Shown piece by piece: positions 49,646 to 62,396 of a DNA stretch of 64,000 bases (within the stretch, counting starts at the first letter, position 1; every line of letters begins with the position of its first letter). Where the stretch lies: positions 124,001 to 188,000 of the forward strand of contig JAKCPI010006205.1 of assembly GCA_023213315.1 (NCBI GenBank), read 5' to 3'. Origin of the DNA: Euborellia annulipes. Taxonomy: Eukaryota > Arthropoda > Insecta > Dermaptera > Anisolabididae. A model generated the notes under the pieces. That model saw only the letters and a list, made by a program, of their open reading frames with translations. It made no database searches and was not told the DNA's origin. The position numbers and the translations under genes are program-made.

Positions 49646-50074
49646 CAGTATAATCCCAATAATTCGTATCCTCACGGGACTGACGGTTTGGTACGAATTA
49701 TCTGGAATACCAATTATCGGGAGTACAAAATTAAAAAAATAAAATATTAATGCGAAGACTGCATTGTAGAAATTAAAGAAAAAATATAAGAGAAGAAGTT
49801 TCCTCACTCCTCTCCTCATTTCCTTTCACTGAAAAGATAAAGAATGAACGAGAAAAACTTGACTCTTTCCTTCCCCCTTTTGAAAGCTTTTTAAGCTGGA
49901 AATACGAATTATAAGACGTCTTAAGTAACCTCGAGCATAAAAATAATACGATTTTCCGAGGAGACTGAAATGTATTGTTTTTATACCAGTTATCGGGTTT
50001 GTCAGGGAACGGTAAGTTTGTACGAATTAGCGGGGTATACAAATAATCGTGCTACGAATTATCGGATTCAATAA
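49646..50074. mobile_element. Tc1/pogo-like MITE
   Basis: The left end cagtataatcccaataattc matches the complement of the right end cgaattatcggattcaata. Internal copies of taccaattatcgggagtac and taccagttatcgggtttg give it a repetitive interior. Confidence 0.6.
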
Positions 50075-51362
50075 AAAATATATTCGTTTGTTGGGGCTCT
50101 AAAATGCTCAGGGGCCTACAACTTGTGGGTACGTGAATGGCGACCGCGAGCTACTCGAGCTGGGACTGGCAGCCTTTCTGTTCTTTACTTGACTGTCCCT
50201 CCCTTCTATATTTTCAACAAGCGTCAGATCGTGCGACGGGCCGGCCTGTTCTATTTTTTCCGGTCGCAAAAAAACCCGCACACTGTGGGAATAAGGCTAT
50301 GAAAGACGAAGAAGTTTCTTGGGGCTCCAATCCTTGAAAATTGCAGCGAAATTAATTGAATTTTTAGAAATGTATTAAAATTTATTTCGTCTCAAATTGA
50401 AAATCCGTAGAAAGTAAAATTTATATTTTTAATAGTTGTAATATGTACTTGACAAAATTCTGACCTATTTTATAAGGAAAGGTAGGCAATACGTAATAAA
50501 AATATTAATATCTATTATATATATAAAAGTCGGTCTCATGAGTCCTATAAAAAATATCCAGGCGACCAACAGTGACGTCGGCTGTTTTATTAACGTGCAC
50601 GCACACACAACCATACACATACAAATACATATACACAGACAAGCGCATTAAGTTTAGTCCGGGGATTAGAAAAAAAAAGTGGAATGAACAAAAAAAAACA
50701 TATTCAACCGTCTCACGGTTTTAAGGCTTGGCCTGTGTTGTTGTTGCTGTTGTTGTTGTTTTTTGCTTATAGAACAGAGTAGAGAGAGAGAGGAAAAAAA
50801 AAGTTAATAGTTTAGAGAAAAAGAGATGGATATATAATTCAGCAAAATGAACTCTTGGATTTTTTTTTAATGATATATTTCGATCATTTCCAGCCCCTTC
50901 TTTTTACTCCTTTGACATGCTAATTATTCATTTATGGCCGAATATCTTTGCCTTAGCACTCTGGTTATTATTTATTTATCTTTAGGATTGACTCTAAAAA
51001 TGATTGTTTGGTGATATTTTTTTGAAAAAGGAACAAATTCTTCTAATCCATATAACTAGTGTTGCTGGAAGTTAGGCAACCCAAATCACGAACTCACTAA
51101 TAGATTTTTCGTTACGACCAGACGTCCGGTTTTCATCCGGACAGTCCAGATTTGGAACACGTGTCTGGTTTGGCTTTCGGATCTGAGAAATGTCCCAATT
51201 TTACTAAAATATGATGCGAAAACGTGTCCAAATTGGGGAATTTTACTCCCTGAATATAAGCTTAATATAACCAATTATATAATTTATATATATTTACATG
51301 TTATCTACTGTATAAATATTTCATGGAATTTAAGTGTTAGTGTATTTGTTTATACCATTTGG

Positions 51363-51616
51363 CATAGGGGTAGCCACGGGGGATGGGGAGGGAGGGAGGG
51401 GGGTTTGGGGGTTCAAATCTCCCCCATGGGACTCAAGCCATGACTAGATATTCAAGCTCTACAATACAAATTATATTTCAAATAGGGTAAGAGAAAGTAA
51501 AATATAATTTACTCTAGCTAAAAAAAAAAAAAAATACCCTAAAACAATCTTAAATTTTTCGAATGTTTGAAAAAAATTTTTTGAACCCCCATCAAAAATT
51601 TCTAGCTACGCCTAAG
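51363..51616. mobile_element. hAT-like MITE
   Basis: Imperfect inverted ends cataggggtagc and gctacgcctaag, with the 8-bp duplication ccatttgg at 51355-51362 and 51617-51624. Confidence 0.8.
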
Positions 51617-52654
51617 CCATTTGGCATTCAAATGATATATGCATAAATGAATTCATCGGACTGCTGGCATCCGAACCAGCATCCCCGTGGTTTAAGTCTA
51701 TCAATATTTGTCAACCCCTCTACTCTCTCGACCAGGGAGGGAAGGGGGGAGGGATTAAGTGTGGTTGAAGAAAATGAAGGCATACCCTATCACATTTTAT
51801 CGCTCAGGACGGGATATTCTATGAATAAATATAAATTCTTGTTTATAAAATTCTTTAGATATAAAAATTATTAAATTTACTTTTTTTTTTCTTTTTTTTT
51901 TTTTTTGATTGTAGGTAATAAAACAATTTTTTCAAATATGAGAAAAATTTTATCTAAAAATCGAAAAAAAAAATGGATTGTTGAAAGAATAGAAATTCCG
52001 TGTTTTATTTTCTAAAAAGAAAAAAAAATGAATCAACAAGAATCCCATTATTTTTTATATTCTTTTCTTATACTAGTTTGGTTGTAAGTATTAGAAAAAG
52101 AAAAAAAATTATATATAAAACTTAATGGGAGAATAGAGAATAAAATTCCTGACAGAAAAAAAGTAATAATAATTTGATTATTAATTAGAATAGAATAGTT
52201 AAAAAAAAAACAAATTAGATTTAGGAAAAAAATTTCTAGGACAAGAGTTAACGAGATAAAAAAAAAATCTTAATAGCTTATAGAAATCACTAACCAGCAT
52301 CTAACCATTGAATTTGGAAATGTAAAAGTGTAAAAAAAAAAAGATGAAAAAATAAGTCGATTCTTTTAGACAATATAAATGTCTTGACTTTTTTTTACTT
52401 GACGATGACAGCAAAAATTGAGAAATAATGCATCCTAAATTTTAAAAATTTATTTTAATTTAAATATGATTGTTTCCTGGGAAGGGTTTTGAAATTTCTA
52501 ACTCCGAATATGACTGAATCAAGGAAGCGAAATATATGTTATTGTATGAATGCTATATGTAACTTCTTTTTTATGACATACACTAGAGATTGATCTGACA
52601 CTAAAAATCTATAAAAGACTCCAATACTTTTTCTCTATATAGATTATATATATA

Positions 52655-53015
52655 GTGGTACCTCGCGATACGATCTTAATCCGTCCCTGGACAGGGATCG
52701 TATCGTAAAAAAATCGTATAATGAATAATGTAATCTCCACGCGGTCTCGAGAAGGAGAGAACGATATCACATCGACGCTTTGTGTGGACTCGGTATCCTA
52801 CGTTGCCGTGATGCCGACCAATAGGAGAACAGTTGCTTAGTGAAGCGTGAGGTTTGCCCGTAGCGCGCCAACTTCAAAACAATTTCAAGCGGCAAGAGAT
52901 ATTGGGATCGTATCGCGAAAAACGTATCGTTTCGCGAGCACGAATATTTGCGATATTCCACTTCGTATCTTGAACACATCGTATCGTGAACCCATCGTAT
53001 CGCGAGGTACTACTG
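52655..53015. mobile_element. pogo/Tc1-like MITE nested in an R1-type hairpin
   Basis: The inverted ends gtggtacctcgcgatacgat and atcgtatcgcgaggtactac abut TA on both sides (52653-52654, 53016-53017). Internal atcgtatcg motifs repeat. The flanks (tactttttctctatatag and ataagagaaagta) are an R1 3' hairpin split by the insertion. Confidence 0.8.
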
Positions 53016-54116
53016 TATTAACATATAGGCTATAGGTATACCTATATCTTATAAGAGAAAGTAAAAATATGAAAATTATACATATCAAGTGTACGTGGGT
53101 TCAAAATTTTCTTGGTAAATTTGCAAATCAAATAAAAAAGAATCTTTTTTTTTTCAATGGTAAGTTAAAGTTTATTTATTGAATAATTAACTCGTTTTAT
53201 TGAAAGAAACTTTTACGAGAAGTCGAAGTTAAAAAAAAAACTTTTGAACTTGAAAATTAGTCTCGTTTTTTTTTTTTTAAACAAAGTATATTATACAGTT
53301 CTTATTTATATATTTTTTTTAACTCTGCAAGCAGAGTGCATTTAGAGAAGAGAATGCATCGTCGCTATGACAGGGCCTGGTATAACCGGTTCCCGGTCAC
53401 AGAAAATATACCCTCCAATGCAATTTCATAAACACATCACACAGACTAAAAGAAAATTATTCTTTATGTTCTTGCTATAGACAAAAACATATTGATTTTA
53501 ATTAATTGAAGCAAGAGAGAGAGAGAAAGAGGCAGCTGGCTGGGATCGAACCCCGGACGCCGCCGATGGTGGGAAGAAGAAGAAGACAGGGGGGCAGCAA
53601 GCAGACATCCGGATTTTAATTGCGGTCGCCGAAGGCGGGAGTTGGGAGGGTGCCTGGGCATAAAAAAAAAAAAAAAAACTGGACGAGACCACCGCTTTTT
53701 GTGGTCAGTCTGGCCAAGCTCTTCTTTCTTCTCTTTCAAGAAGATATATATACTACTTATGTACATTTATTATTGAAAAAAAATATTTTTTAGTCAAGTA
53801 ATTAGTTATATAGAAAGTAAAATAAAAAAAATAAAGAAAAAGTAATACTTTTTATATGCATATATGCACAGTTGTTGAAAATGGTATTTTATATTTTTTG
53901 TTGTTAAAAGACATTTTTGAAATTTAAATAATCAGGGAAAATAAAGAATGTAAAATATTGTTCATTTACTACTTGTTACGATTAGAATATCGTATGTAAT
54001 TAGAGTGCGATTAAATAAATAAGAACGCTTTTAAGTTCATATTAATTTGAAAACTTGACGAGATTTAACGGGCCGCGCACCTAGCTATGGGAGATAACTT
54101 CTCCTGGACCCCCACG

Positions 54117-54382
54117 CAGTGGCATAGTGAGCTTAACTCGCGCCCGGGGCAAAATACATTTTTAGCCCCCTCCCCCCCCCCATTCGAAAACCATATAATA
54201 TTATATGTAAAATATACAAAATCATTATATTACACTGGCACTAAATTTAAAATTTATTTCCCAGAAATCAATTATAATAAAAATTATCCAGCAATTTTAG
54301 TTTTGCGAGCCATTTGGCGCCCCTTTGTGAGTAGCGCCCGGGGCATGATGACCCCCCTTGCTCCCCCCTCGCTACGCCACTG
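54117..54382. mobile_element. hAT-like MITE
   Basis: Inverted ends cagtggcatagtgag and ctcgctacgccactg. The flanking duplication ccccacg (54110-54116, 54383-54389) is 7 bp as far as it matches. Confidence 0.8.
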
Positions 54383-54999
54383 CCCCACGGTATTGTCTAA
54401 TTTTTCAAAGTGAGCCCTTTCCCTTCTTGGGTTCTTACTTAAAGCCAGTTGCTAATTAATAAAAGATTTTTTTTAATTTTTTATTTCTAAAAAACAAATC
54501 CTATACTTAAAGTGGTTAAGGAGGCAAAGCTGTTCGTATGTTCTTACTGATAAGATGGCGTTAGGGGTCTTAAGAATTTAGCCATAAAACCCAATTTACG
54601 AAAATATTACGAAAATTTTTCAACATTGGTAGGGCTATATTTAATCTCATGTATTTGACCAGACCAGCCACCAATCGGTAGAATGCTGGATTATTTAGAC
54701 GATCTTTTTAATTATAAATCATCTAAACTTAGAATTTTTTTAAATTAATGTGATTAAAAATAATAATTAAATGCATTTTTAAATTAAAAAAAAATTATTG
54801 TAACAGTTTTTTTTTTTTTTTTTTTTTTTTTTGTATTTCCTTGATTAAAAAAAAAAAATTAATTTTCATCATCATAAGTCATTAAAAAAATTATAACTTT
54901 CTGTTACAATAATCCCTTATAAACACCTTCGTAAAATTCTCTATATAATGAATCAAAACTACGAAAACTACGTCAAGTAGTTTGAGAGTTCATCTGTTA

Positions 55000-56670
55000 C
55001 ATAAAAAATAGTTCTATACCAAAAGATAGATGAAGAAGATGAGAAGAAATAAATTTCATTTTAATTGCAAACAAATTAATTCTAAATTAAAAAGAAAAAA
55101 AAAAAAAAAAACTTAAAGAATTTTTACTTAAGCATAAAATAATAATAAATAAAATATAATGTCCATTCTTTTTTTTTTTGCTTTTTTTTCACCTTCATCC
55201 ATCTTATTTTTTTCCTTTCCATTTTTCATTTTCTCTTTTCTAATGTTTTTTTTATTCTCACTAAAATAAACTATTGATTTTTTGAAAATTACTTTAGAAA
55301 ATAATGTATGTGTAAGTTTTCTAGCGTTAAATTAACTTATAACTTATTAAAATCAAAATCTACTGCTCTTTCTATTGTGTATAAAAAGGAGAATTCTTAC
55401 TTAAGTATAGGATCAATGAACACATAAATTTAAGCTTGTTTAAATAAAATAGCATTATCTGTTGAGATTTTTTTCTACACCCTTCCCCTTAGAGACCCTT
55501 TTTCCTTCATTTTTTTTTTTTTTTCTGGTCATCTTTGAGTCCTTAAGAAAAACTTCTTTGAAGAGGGATTAATTCAAAAATACCCAGATGTGGGGACAAA
55601 AAATTAAATAATATATACACACATAAGGAGATTTAAAAAAATTTTGGAGCTATGAATGTCATGATATTTAACTACAATACACCGGTTTACAAGTAGGCCT
55701 AATAAAAAAAAAAAAAAAAAAAAAACTGTAAATATATTAATATGAATTATTCTTTTTGTATTATGGATTAGGAATGTTCTGGAATGCACTAACCCGTGCC
55801 AGTAGTGATTTATTTGAAATGAGAATGAGAGAACCCATAGACAGAGAACTAAATTTCGAGACTTTAGACGTATACAATCAAAATCTGCTATAAGAATTGG
55901 GTTGGCTCCAAATCAATAGTAAGCTTACTTAGAGAGGAGGGTGGAGGAGGATATTTGAGAGAAGCGGACATGAGCTCTAAGGTTCACATTATATGATCAG
56001 TCAATTTCTCATTTGGGAAATTGCTCGCTCTAACTAATAGTCGCGCCTCCCCTTAGACTAGTCCGTGCCTCCCAGTTTGGAAAACGCTGTTCTATAGAAT
56101 GATATAGACTCAATATGCATATATGAGAAATTTTTGTTTCATAGTTAGTTATTTTCAATACTACTTCACCCGTGAGAGTCATGGGTCATCAGGTCATCGG
56201 CTTGTTTCCAAAACAAATTGAATTCATTTCAAAATATCTTGCTCTAGTCTCGCATTCCTATCTCTCTCTCTTTCTTTCTCTTTCTCTATTGCGACATATT
56301 GCTTTTACTCATTTGGCACACTCCTTTCTTACTCTAGCATCTCTCCTCTTTCTTTTATTTATTCATTATTTTTAATATTTTTACTTTTTTTTGGAAAGTT
56401 TTATTAATTTTTTTCGCTTCTACCATATGCATTTATTTTTAGATCTCTGTGTAAAGAATGGGATTTTTTATTTTTTAAGGTCTATAACATAAATATTTCA
56501 CTTTTTGATGAAATCATAGTTTGAACATAAATTTATTAATAAACAACATCAAGAGGAATGGAGGGATTAATACGAGTGACAATGATTTATTTATGTAGGC
56601 CTATACTGTAAGTCTTAGAAAGGTTTAACCCCTATGGATTATTATCTATCGAAATATGAATATGGAATGT
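55000..56670. other. Intronic A+T-rich sequence
   Basis: Poly-A/T-rich. One hAT-like terminal motif (ccagtttggaaaacgctgtt) is near 56070. No coding or structured repeat seen. Confidence 0.55.
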
Positions 56671-56675
56671 TAATT

Positions 56676-57183
56676 GAAAAAATCAGGAGTGACTGGTCGC
56701 ACCAGATTCTTTTATGTCGATATATATTAAGTTGCCCTTAGCACTTAAGTGCCAAACATGACCACGCGATTCATAGATGGTGCTGAGCTACGATTCACAT
56801 CAGTAAAGTGTACTTCAAACGATTTCCACGAAAAATTTCACTGGAATATTTTTTTAAAAGCATTAAAAATAATAGTCGATTTATGAATTTTAACCAAAAG
56901 TGTTGGTGCGAATTTTGAGAAAATCGACAAAAACTGAAAAAGTACATCAGTAAAGTACTAGTACTTTTTTTGTTCAAAAGCTTATTTTCACCCATCGGGG
57001 GGATGCCTAACTCAAATATAAAATTTCAACCTCCTAGCTCTTTTGATTCCTTAGATATTTTGTTCACAGACAAAACAATTTGCGATTTTTTGGACTTAGT
57101 GGACCTCAAAACGTGTATATCCATTAAAATCTCGACATCGAATTTTTGACATGATCGCAATACTTCATATTTCATATATAGGG
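56676..57183 (+). repeat. R1 repeat, diverged copy
   Basis: Both ends are recognisable, but the 5' hairpin is collapsed and the body is about 20% shorter, with the CA tract gone. Confidence 0.75.
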
Positions 57184-58980
57184 TTAAAACTTCAAATTGG
57201 CTATTATAATAATAATAATAATTTCCTTATAAGGAAATTAGATTATTAATTACGTGATTGTTAATTTCTCATGAAATAGGAAAATATTCTACAATAACTT
57301 AATAAAAAATAAAAATAAATAAATATGTACAGTACTTAATATAAAATTCTGTAATTTTTTTCCATAGGCCTATATTTAATAATTATATGGATTTTAATAG
57401 AAAAGACAGATTTAATTATAGCTTTAAGATCTCAGAAATGCTTATTATAAATTATAAACTTTTTTTGTTTGGCAAAGTTTTATGATCATTAGGTTTAGGT
57501 GATTTAGCGGGACAAAAAAAGAGATGTTTGGAAAAAAAAGGGAAAAATCTATATATTAATAAGTGATTTGTAAAGTAAATTTTTCTCATAAATTAAAAAA
57601 AAAAAAAAAGGAAAAATTATCTATTCTTCCTAGTAACAAAATTCCAACCTATGTATATCATTTTGGATATAAATATTTGTCAATAGATTATTGCCATTAT
57701 TTCCACACTAACAAAAGAAATTTAAAAAAAGTAAAAACCTAAATATCGTATGAGTATTTTTTTGTAAGATTGGAATTCCCCCAAATTTTTTTGTGAAAAC
57801 GAGATTCCCGGATTTTACTGAATCGCTCTAATCTAATAATTAATAGCTAGGCAATTATATTAATAATTTTCTCTTCTTAACATTTGGCTACTTTAGAGAC
57901 AGACTATTTGAACACCTGTTTGCGGCGGCACTGATTGTGAAGAATTAGAAATTTTATTGTATTATAATAATTAATTTCCATACGATTTTTTTTTTTTTAT
58001 TTTAAGGTAAATTTCCGGTTTGTCTTTAAATTTTAATTGTAAATTAAAGTCCTAAAGTTTATAATCCTAATAATTACGATATAAATTACAGGGTGATTAC
58101 CGATAAATTTGCTGCTCATCAACAGGTTTTTTTTTTTTTTTCAATGGATTTATCATATCATAAAATGTTTAAATAGATTCCTTTTAGTTTGTTTATAAAA
58201 TGAAATAAGAAAGAATGGAAAATATATGGAAATATTGAGTAAAGAAAAACTAAAAGCAAAAGTTAACTAGCTAATTGATATATACAATTTAAGACACAAA
58301 TAAAAAAAAGTAAAAAACTGACTGGTAAAACACCTCAGCTTTTGGATTTCGTCACAACGCTAACGACGTTAAGTATACTCAGGACAATTAATTGATTTAT
58401 TTATCTTATTCACTAAAACAATTTTTCCAACCCCCTCCTTGTCGAGCCACTTAAATAACAAAAACATGTTTTTCTCTCTTTCTGGTCTAAAAGACTTTGT
58501 TTTAGACAGAAGATAGAAAAAGGAAGAAGATCAAAGACAAAAAAAAAGTTGGATATTAAAAAAATGTATACAAAACATTAGAACTAAAAGATACAGTATA
58601 TGCTAAGAGTTGACCAATGGAAAAACTTCCTTTGTCTTAAAATAAAAAAATGCCGAGGGCTTTAAATTATTTTTTTAAATTAGCCTATAGCGAAGGGTGA
58701 AATGCTTATTATAAATAAAAAAAAAAATTAGATAAATCTCTTTTTTAGTCTTAATAGAACTAATTTATTATGAAAAGTCAGAGCGTTCAATGATCTCTAT
58801 CCACTGTTACAGTGGCATAAAAACACCAGAAAAAATAAAATCAAACTATTAACAAACTATACTTTTTATATTTTTTTGTGGTATACGATAAACTTAAGAT
58901 AACATTTATTATTAAATTATTAACAATATTTATATAATAACGCTGTGAGTGTTATTTATTGGGGAGACCAAACATCCCAT
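57184..58980. other. Intronic A+T-rich sequence
   Basis: No repeat family or gene recognised. Homopolymer-rich. Confidence 0.6.
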
Positions 58981-58984
58981 CCCC

Positions 58985-59066
58985 CCCCCCAGAATCGAAC
59001 CCAGGATCTCTAGCATTTCCAGGGCATAGACGTGCTGTCCATTGCACCAGGCGACCGGGCCCTCGA
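58985..59066 (-). mobile_element. tRNA-like sequence (tRNA-derived SINE or tRNA pseudogene)
   Basis: On the minus strand the A-box-like tggtgcaatggacagcacg is followed about 35 nt later by B-box gggttcgattctggg. The stems do not close as a normal cloverleaf, so a functional tRNA is unlikely. A related decayed head with ctggttcgagtccag lies at about 17150-17225 (minus), and another with ggggttcgatccc at about 53535-53560 (minus). Confidence 0.55.
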
Positions 59067-59245
59067 CCTACACCAATAAAACTCAGTTCCCCTTATATGC
59101 ATTTAGCAAGAAACTAACAAAGTGAAAAACTTAGATCCATGATGATATCTTTGATAATTACACAAATCTCAATTTCGCCAAAAATAATTTATTGGGATCG
59201 ATAATAAATATATGGGCATGATGTCATTTGAAGAAAACAACTCAC

Positions 59246-59383
59246 CAGGATTGGAGACCCATTCCTGGAGAGCCTTTTGGAGCCTTCGAACGTGCAGAGG
59301 TTTAGAGGCCATGCCGACCAGCGCCATGATCTCAAGAAACTCCTCTTCTCCAGCATCGCAGAGTTGCTGTACATCGTCTCCTC
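59246..59383 (-). CDS. nab: NAB co-regulator, second coding exon (core of NCD1)
   Basis: The 138-bp exon encodes the most conserved part of NCD1: [20 protein letters not shown], then [20 protein letters not shown], then EWVSNPG. This is nearly identical to human NAB1/NAB2 over the same stretch, and it is the strongest gene identification in the window. NCD1 is a SAM-like helical domain that mediates multimerisation and binding to the R1 region of EGR factors (known from the family). The acceptor is ttgcag before 59383 and the donor is gtgagt from 59245, phase 1 at both ends. Joined to the upstream exon it recreates the GG of the GGDD motif exactly, which confirms the splice. It corresponds to about residues 33-78 of the predicted protein. 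Confidence 0.97.
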
Positions 59384-60317
59384 CTGCAACAAATTATATT
59401 ATTGTAATTAATTAAATTTAAACTTATTCTTTGGTTAAATTTTAAAAATATTCTCAAACATGCTATTTCTAAACCAAAATGCATCGTGATAATGCTCACC
59501 ACGCCAGACAACCTGTTGTTATCTCGATCAAATTCAATTGATAATAATCAAATATTTTTGTTACATTATAGAACTTTGTTCTCTTTTCTTTAATGTCAAA
59601 AGGAGCTATTTTTGTGACATTCTAAAATTTACAATTACTTTGTCCTATATATGAGTAAAAAGATGTGGTTCAAACATTTATAAGGACGAGGTAATTTGAA
59701 ATATTGTAAGGAAAAGAACAAAAAATGTATTTATACAGAAAGTAATCAGGACATTACGACAAACTAACAAGACTTAATGGACCAATTTTCAAAAATATAG
59801 AAATTTATTGATAGGCATTAAAATTTTTAAGTTTGGGTATAAATTTTACAGGGGCGCATATAGAAATTTTTTTCGGGGGGGGGGGGGCCGAACTGAAAAT
59901 TTTTTTGCGAAAATTTTTTTTTTAAGAAACTAAATTTTTTTTCACACGAAATTTTTTGCTGAACATTTTTTACTTTGCGGAACCAAACTTTTCCATCCTG
60001 CGGAAAAATTTGTTGCGCTGATGTCTGTATATGCCTATATATGTATATGTGTTTGGGAAATTTCGGGGGGGGCCCTCGCCCCCCCCCCCTTATATACGCC
60101 CCTGAAATTTTACAATATTTAATTGTTTGTTTTATTATTATGTTATGTATTTTTTTAATAAGTGCAGTAGGCCTATTCTACCCAAGCAGAATAGGTCATA
60201 TCTAATTGATTCTAGATAATTTTTAAGAGTGATGTTACATTTGTATTGTAATTTGAAAACCACCCGCAATTTCAAAAAGTCTATTTAACCAGAATAAGAT
60301 ATTCAATTTTTATTTAC
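59384..60317 (-). other. nab intron between the two NCD1 exons
   Basis: A 934-bp phase-1 intron with a gt donor at 60317-60316 and an ag acceptor at 59385-59384. It contains a 256-bp hAT-like MITE (59849-60104) and otherwise A+T-rich sequence. Confidence 0.9.
59849..60104. mobile_element. hAT-like MITE
   Basis: Inverted ends caggggcgcatata and tatatacgcccctg, with the 8-bp duplication aaatttta at 59841-59848 and 60105-60112. It sits in the 934-bp nab intron. Confidence 0.85.
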
Positions 60318-60419
60318 CCATTTCAAGTAGGGTGTCGTAATAGGCTAGGAGGCTTGCCCGCTGCATCACCCTATATAGCTGTAACTCGGCTTCGTTCGAA
60401 GGCGCTGACGTCATCACCA
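60318..60419 (-). CDS. nab: NAB co-regulator, first coding exon (start of NCD1)
   Basis: This exon begins the NAB-conserved domain 1 of an EGR/Krox-binding transcriptional co-regulator, a nuclear protein that docks on zinc-finger factors. On the minus strand it reads MTSAPSNEAELQLYRVMQRA and continues with SLLAYYDTLLEM, matching the ELQLYRVLQRANLL...YYD opening of vertebrate NAB1/NAB2. The likely start is the ATG at 60414-60412, because NAB proteins usually have only a short leader before ELQLYR. The exon follows a good acceptor (pyrimidine tract ending in ccag at 60423-60420). It ends at 60318 before donor gtaaat, phase 1, leaving a single G that completes a Gly codon in the next exon. What is not certain is whether an upstream exon adds residues: the frame is open back to the acceptor. 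Confidence 0.88.
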
Positions 60420-61152
60420 CTGGAATCATACAAGGGGAGAAAACAAATTAGGTGTGTCATTGACCTTTCAATCTTTTTCAAGGCTAACTAAACAAAATAG
60501 TTAATATTTCTCTATTTTAGTAATTAATTTTGCCCTTGTTAAAATTTTTTATGACATTTATTTCAAAGTGCAAATGGAATTTAAGGGATATGAGCTTTCC
60601 AATAACGGAATTAACGGTATTCAATAATGAAATATAATCAGTAAGTAAATTTATTTAAATAATTAAATAATTTTATTTTGTATAAAAGAAAAGCAAAAAA
60701 GGTTTGGTTACCAATCAATTTAAATAAATAGGCACGGGGTCTAAATGGCCATAAATGTCTAAAAAGACCATAAATAAAAATTAAAAAAAGCAAAAGTTGA
60801 TAAGAAATTAAAAATTTCATTTGTAATTAGTATCTCAAGTGCCTTAATAAATGTAAAGTGTAGGCCTTTATGAAGTGTTTTTTTATATATGAAAAAAATA
60901 CCAGTATATATATATATATATAAGGGAAATAAATGTTTTAAATTATGAAAAAAAAAAAAACAAATCAATTAAAAAAGTTCAAGAAGATCCATTCACAACC
61001 AGAATTGAAAAAAAAAAATTAAATATTTTATTATTATACCTATTATATAGGAAGGGGAACCTTTTTAAAATAGGTCATATAATTTTTTAAAAAAGTGGGA
61101 GAGCCGCTGAAATTATTCTTCAAATTTATAAAGTAAAACAATTGCTTGAAAT

Positions 61153-61410
61153 GCCCTCGAGGCTTGGTGTAGAGGTTAGCGTGCTAACCTTGTATACCAA
61201 ACGTCGCGGGTTCGGACCCCAGGTGATTTTATTTAAGCCATTTGGATACAAAATGGCTTAAATAAGAATGCCTGGACCCTAAATAATATATATATTCATA
61301 ACGGGTATTGTCAAAGTCTTAAATGGCCTAAGTTGCCGAAAAGACTATGTGAATGTGTGTGTGAATGAGAAAAAAGTGTGAATGTTTTTTTTTATTTAAA
61401 AAAAAAAAGA
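61153..61410 (+). mobile_element. SINE-A copy 11
   Basis: Full length apart from a short loss after the B-box (the caggcagtccg block). The duplication aattgcttgaaat is at 61140-61152 and 61411-61423. Confidence 0.94.
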
Positions 61411-61644
61411 AATTGCTTGAAATTCAATCAGAGTTAGAGAGATTTAATTAGAGATGAGATGAATCCAGAAATTTCCAGAATTAAACTTACAAGTTAGTGG
61501 AATTAAAGATTTCTAATTATAATATTTTTAAGTATATAAATTTTAATTATTTTATTAGAGGCTATTATTATATTCTTTGGTTATTAATCATGGGAATCAG
61601 TATGAGCTTATAATGATAATTTCAATTTTATTTTATTATTTAAG

Positions 61645-61810
61645 GTCTTTTTCGGCAACGAAGGCCATTTAGACCCCATCTCTATTCATTTCAATTTGTT
61701 GGTAGCCAATTAAACTGAATTAAATTTTTGTCGCATGAGACGGGGTGCGAACCCGCGACCCTTGGTACAGAAGGCCAGCACGCTAACGTCTACACCAAGG
61801 CCTGAGGGCT
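61645..61810 (-). mobile_element. SINE-B copy
   Basis: Same organisation as the 48.8-kb copy, with B-box-like gggttcgcacccc and tail gacggggtctaaatggcc. Confidence 0.87.
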
Positions 61811-62396
61811 TATAAATTATAGAGAGAGAAGAAGCACAATTTAAGATTTAAAAAAGGCGAAGGGAGGAAAGGAAACTGACCTAACATATCTCACGAAACT
61901 TCTATAGAAAGTTGAGTGATATGCTTAGTTTCGCCATCTGGTTATATTTAATTTAGAGTCATTGGATAAAGTTAACTTAAGAACAATTCTTATTTCCTGA
62001 TCTAAGTACAAGTCTTCCCCTTATAGATATAAATGTATTCAGAAAAATTCGTTCATGGATTCAAAACTAATAATCTACATCTACATTTCGGATAAAGAAG
62101 AATATTAAAAGAGAACAATATTTGTTGTATGAATAAATTATTAATTATTCAGATGTTAATTTTAAAAATACTGATTGAATAACCTAACTTTGACATTGAT
62201 TTCTAACCCAGGCCTATATAAAGCATATAAATTAAATATTTATTAAAGTAAAACATAATAAAATATATAATATTTACCTTAACTAACAAATAATTAGATA
62301 GTAGATGATTTTTCAATTTCACTAAACAAATTAAAACTCAACACTAATAGATGACAATAAAAGAATCAAAGAGAAACAATCGAGAGAATGAAGCTC

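Larger units (their letters stand above)
14197..59245 (-). other. Giant nab intron, about 45 kb
   Basis: The interval lies between the NCD1 exon and the linker exon, phase 1 at both ends. It is mostly repeats listed separately, embedded in A+T-rich sequence with many homopolymer runs. I saw no second recognisable gene inside it on either strand. Four CpG-rich patches (about 17.95-18.13, 28.91-29.06, 39.18-39.36 and 50.13-50.30 kb) are the only places that look like possible alternative first exons or unrelated exons. Confidence 0.75.

Noticed and set aside
50137..50337. 66-codon plus-strand open frame in a CpG-rich patch
   Set aside because: No recognisable domain, it starts just after a MITE, and there is no supporting splice structure. 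Kept only as a CpG patch in the findings.
53464..53766. 100-codon minus-strand open frame with a G+C-rich core
   Set aside because: Low-complexity Ser/Pro/Phe translation of GA-rich DNA next to a decayed tRNA-like B-box. More likely a repeat.
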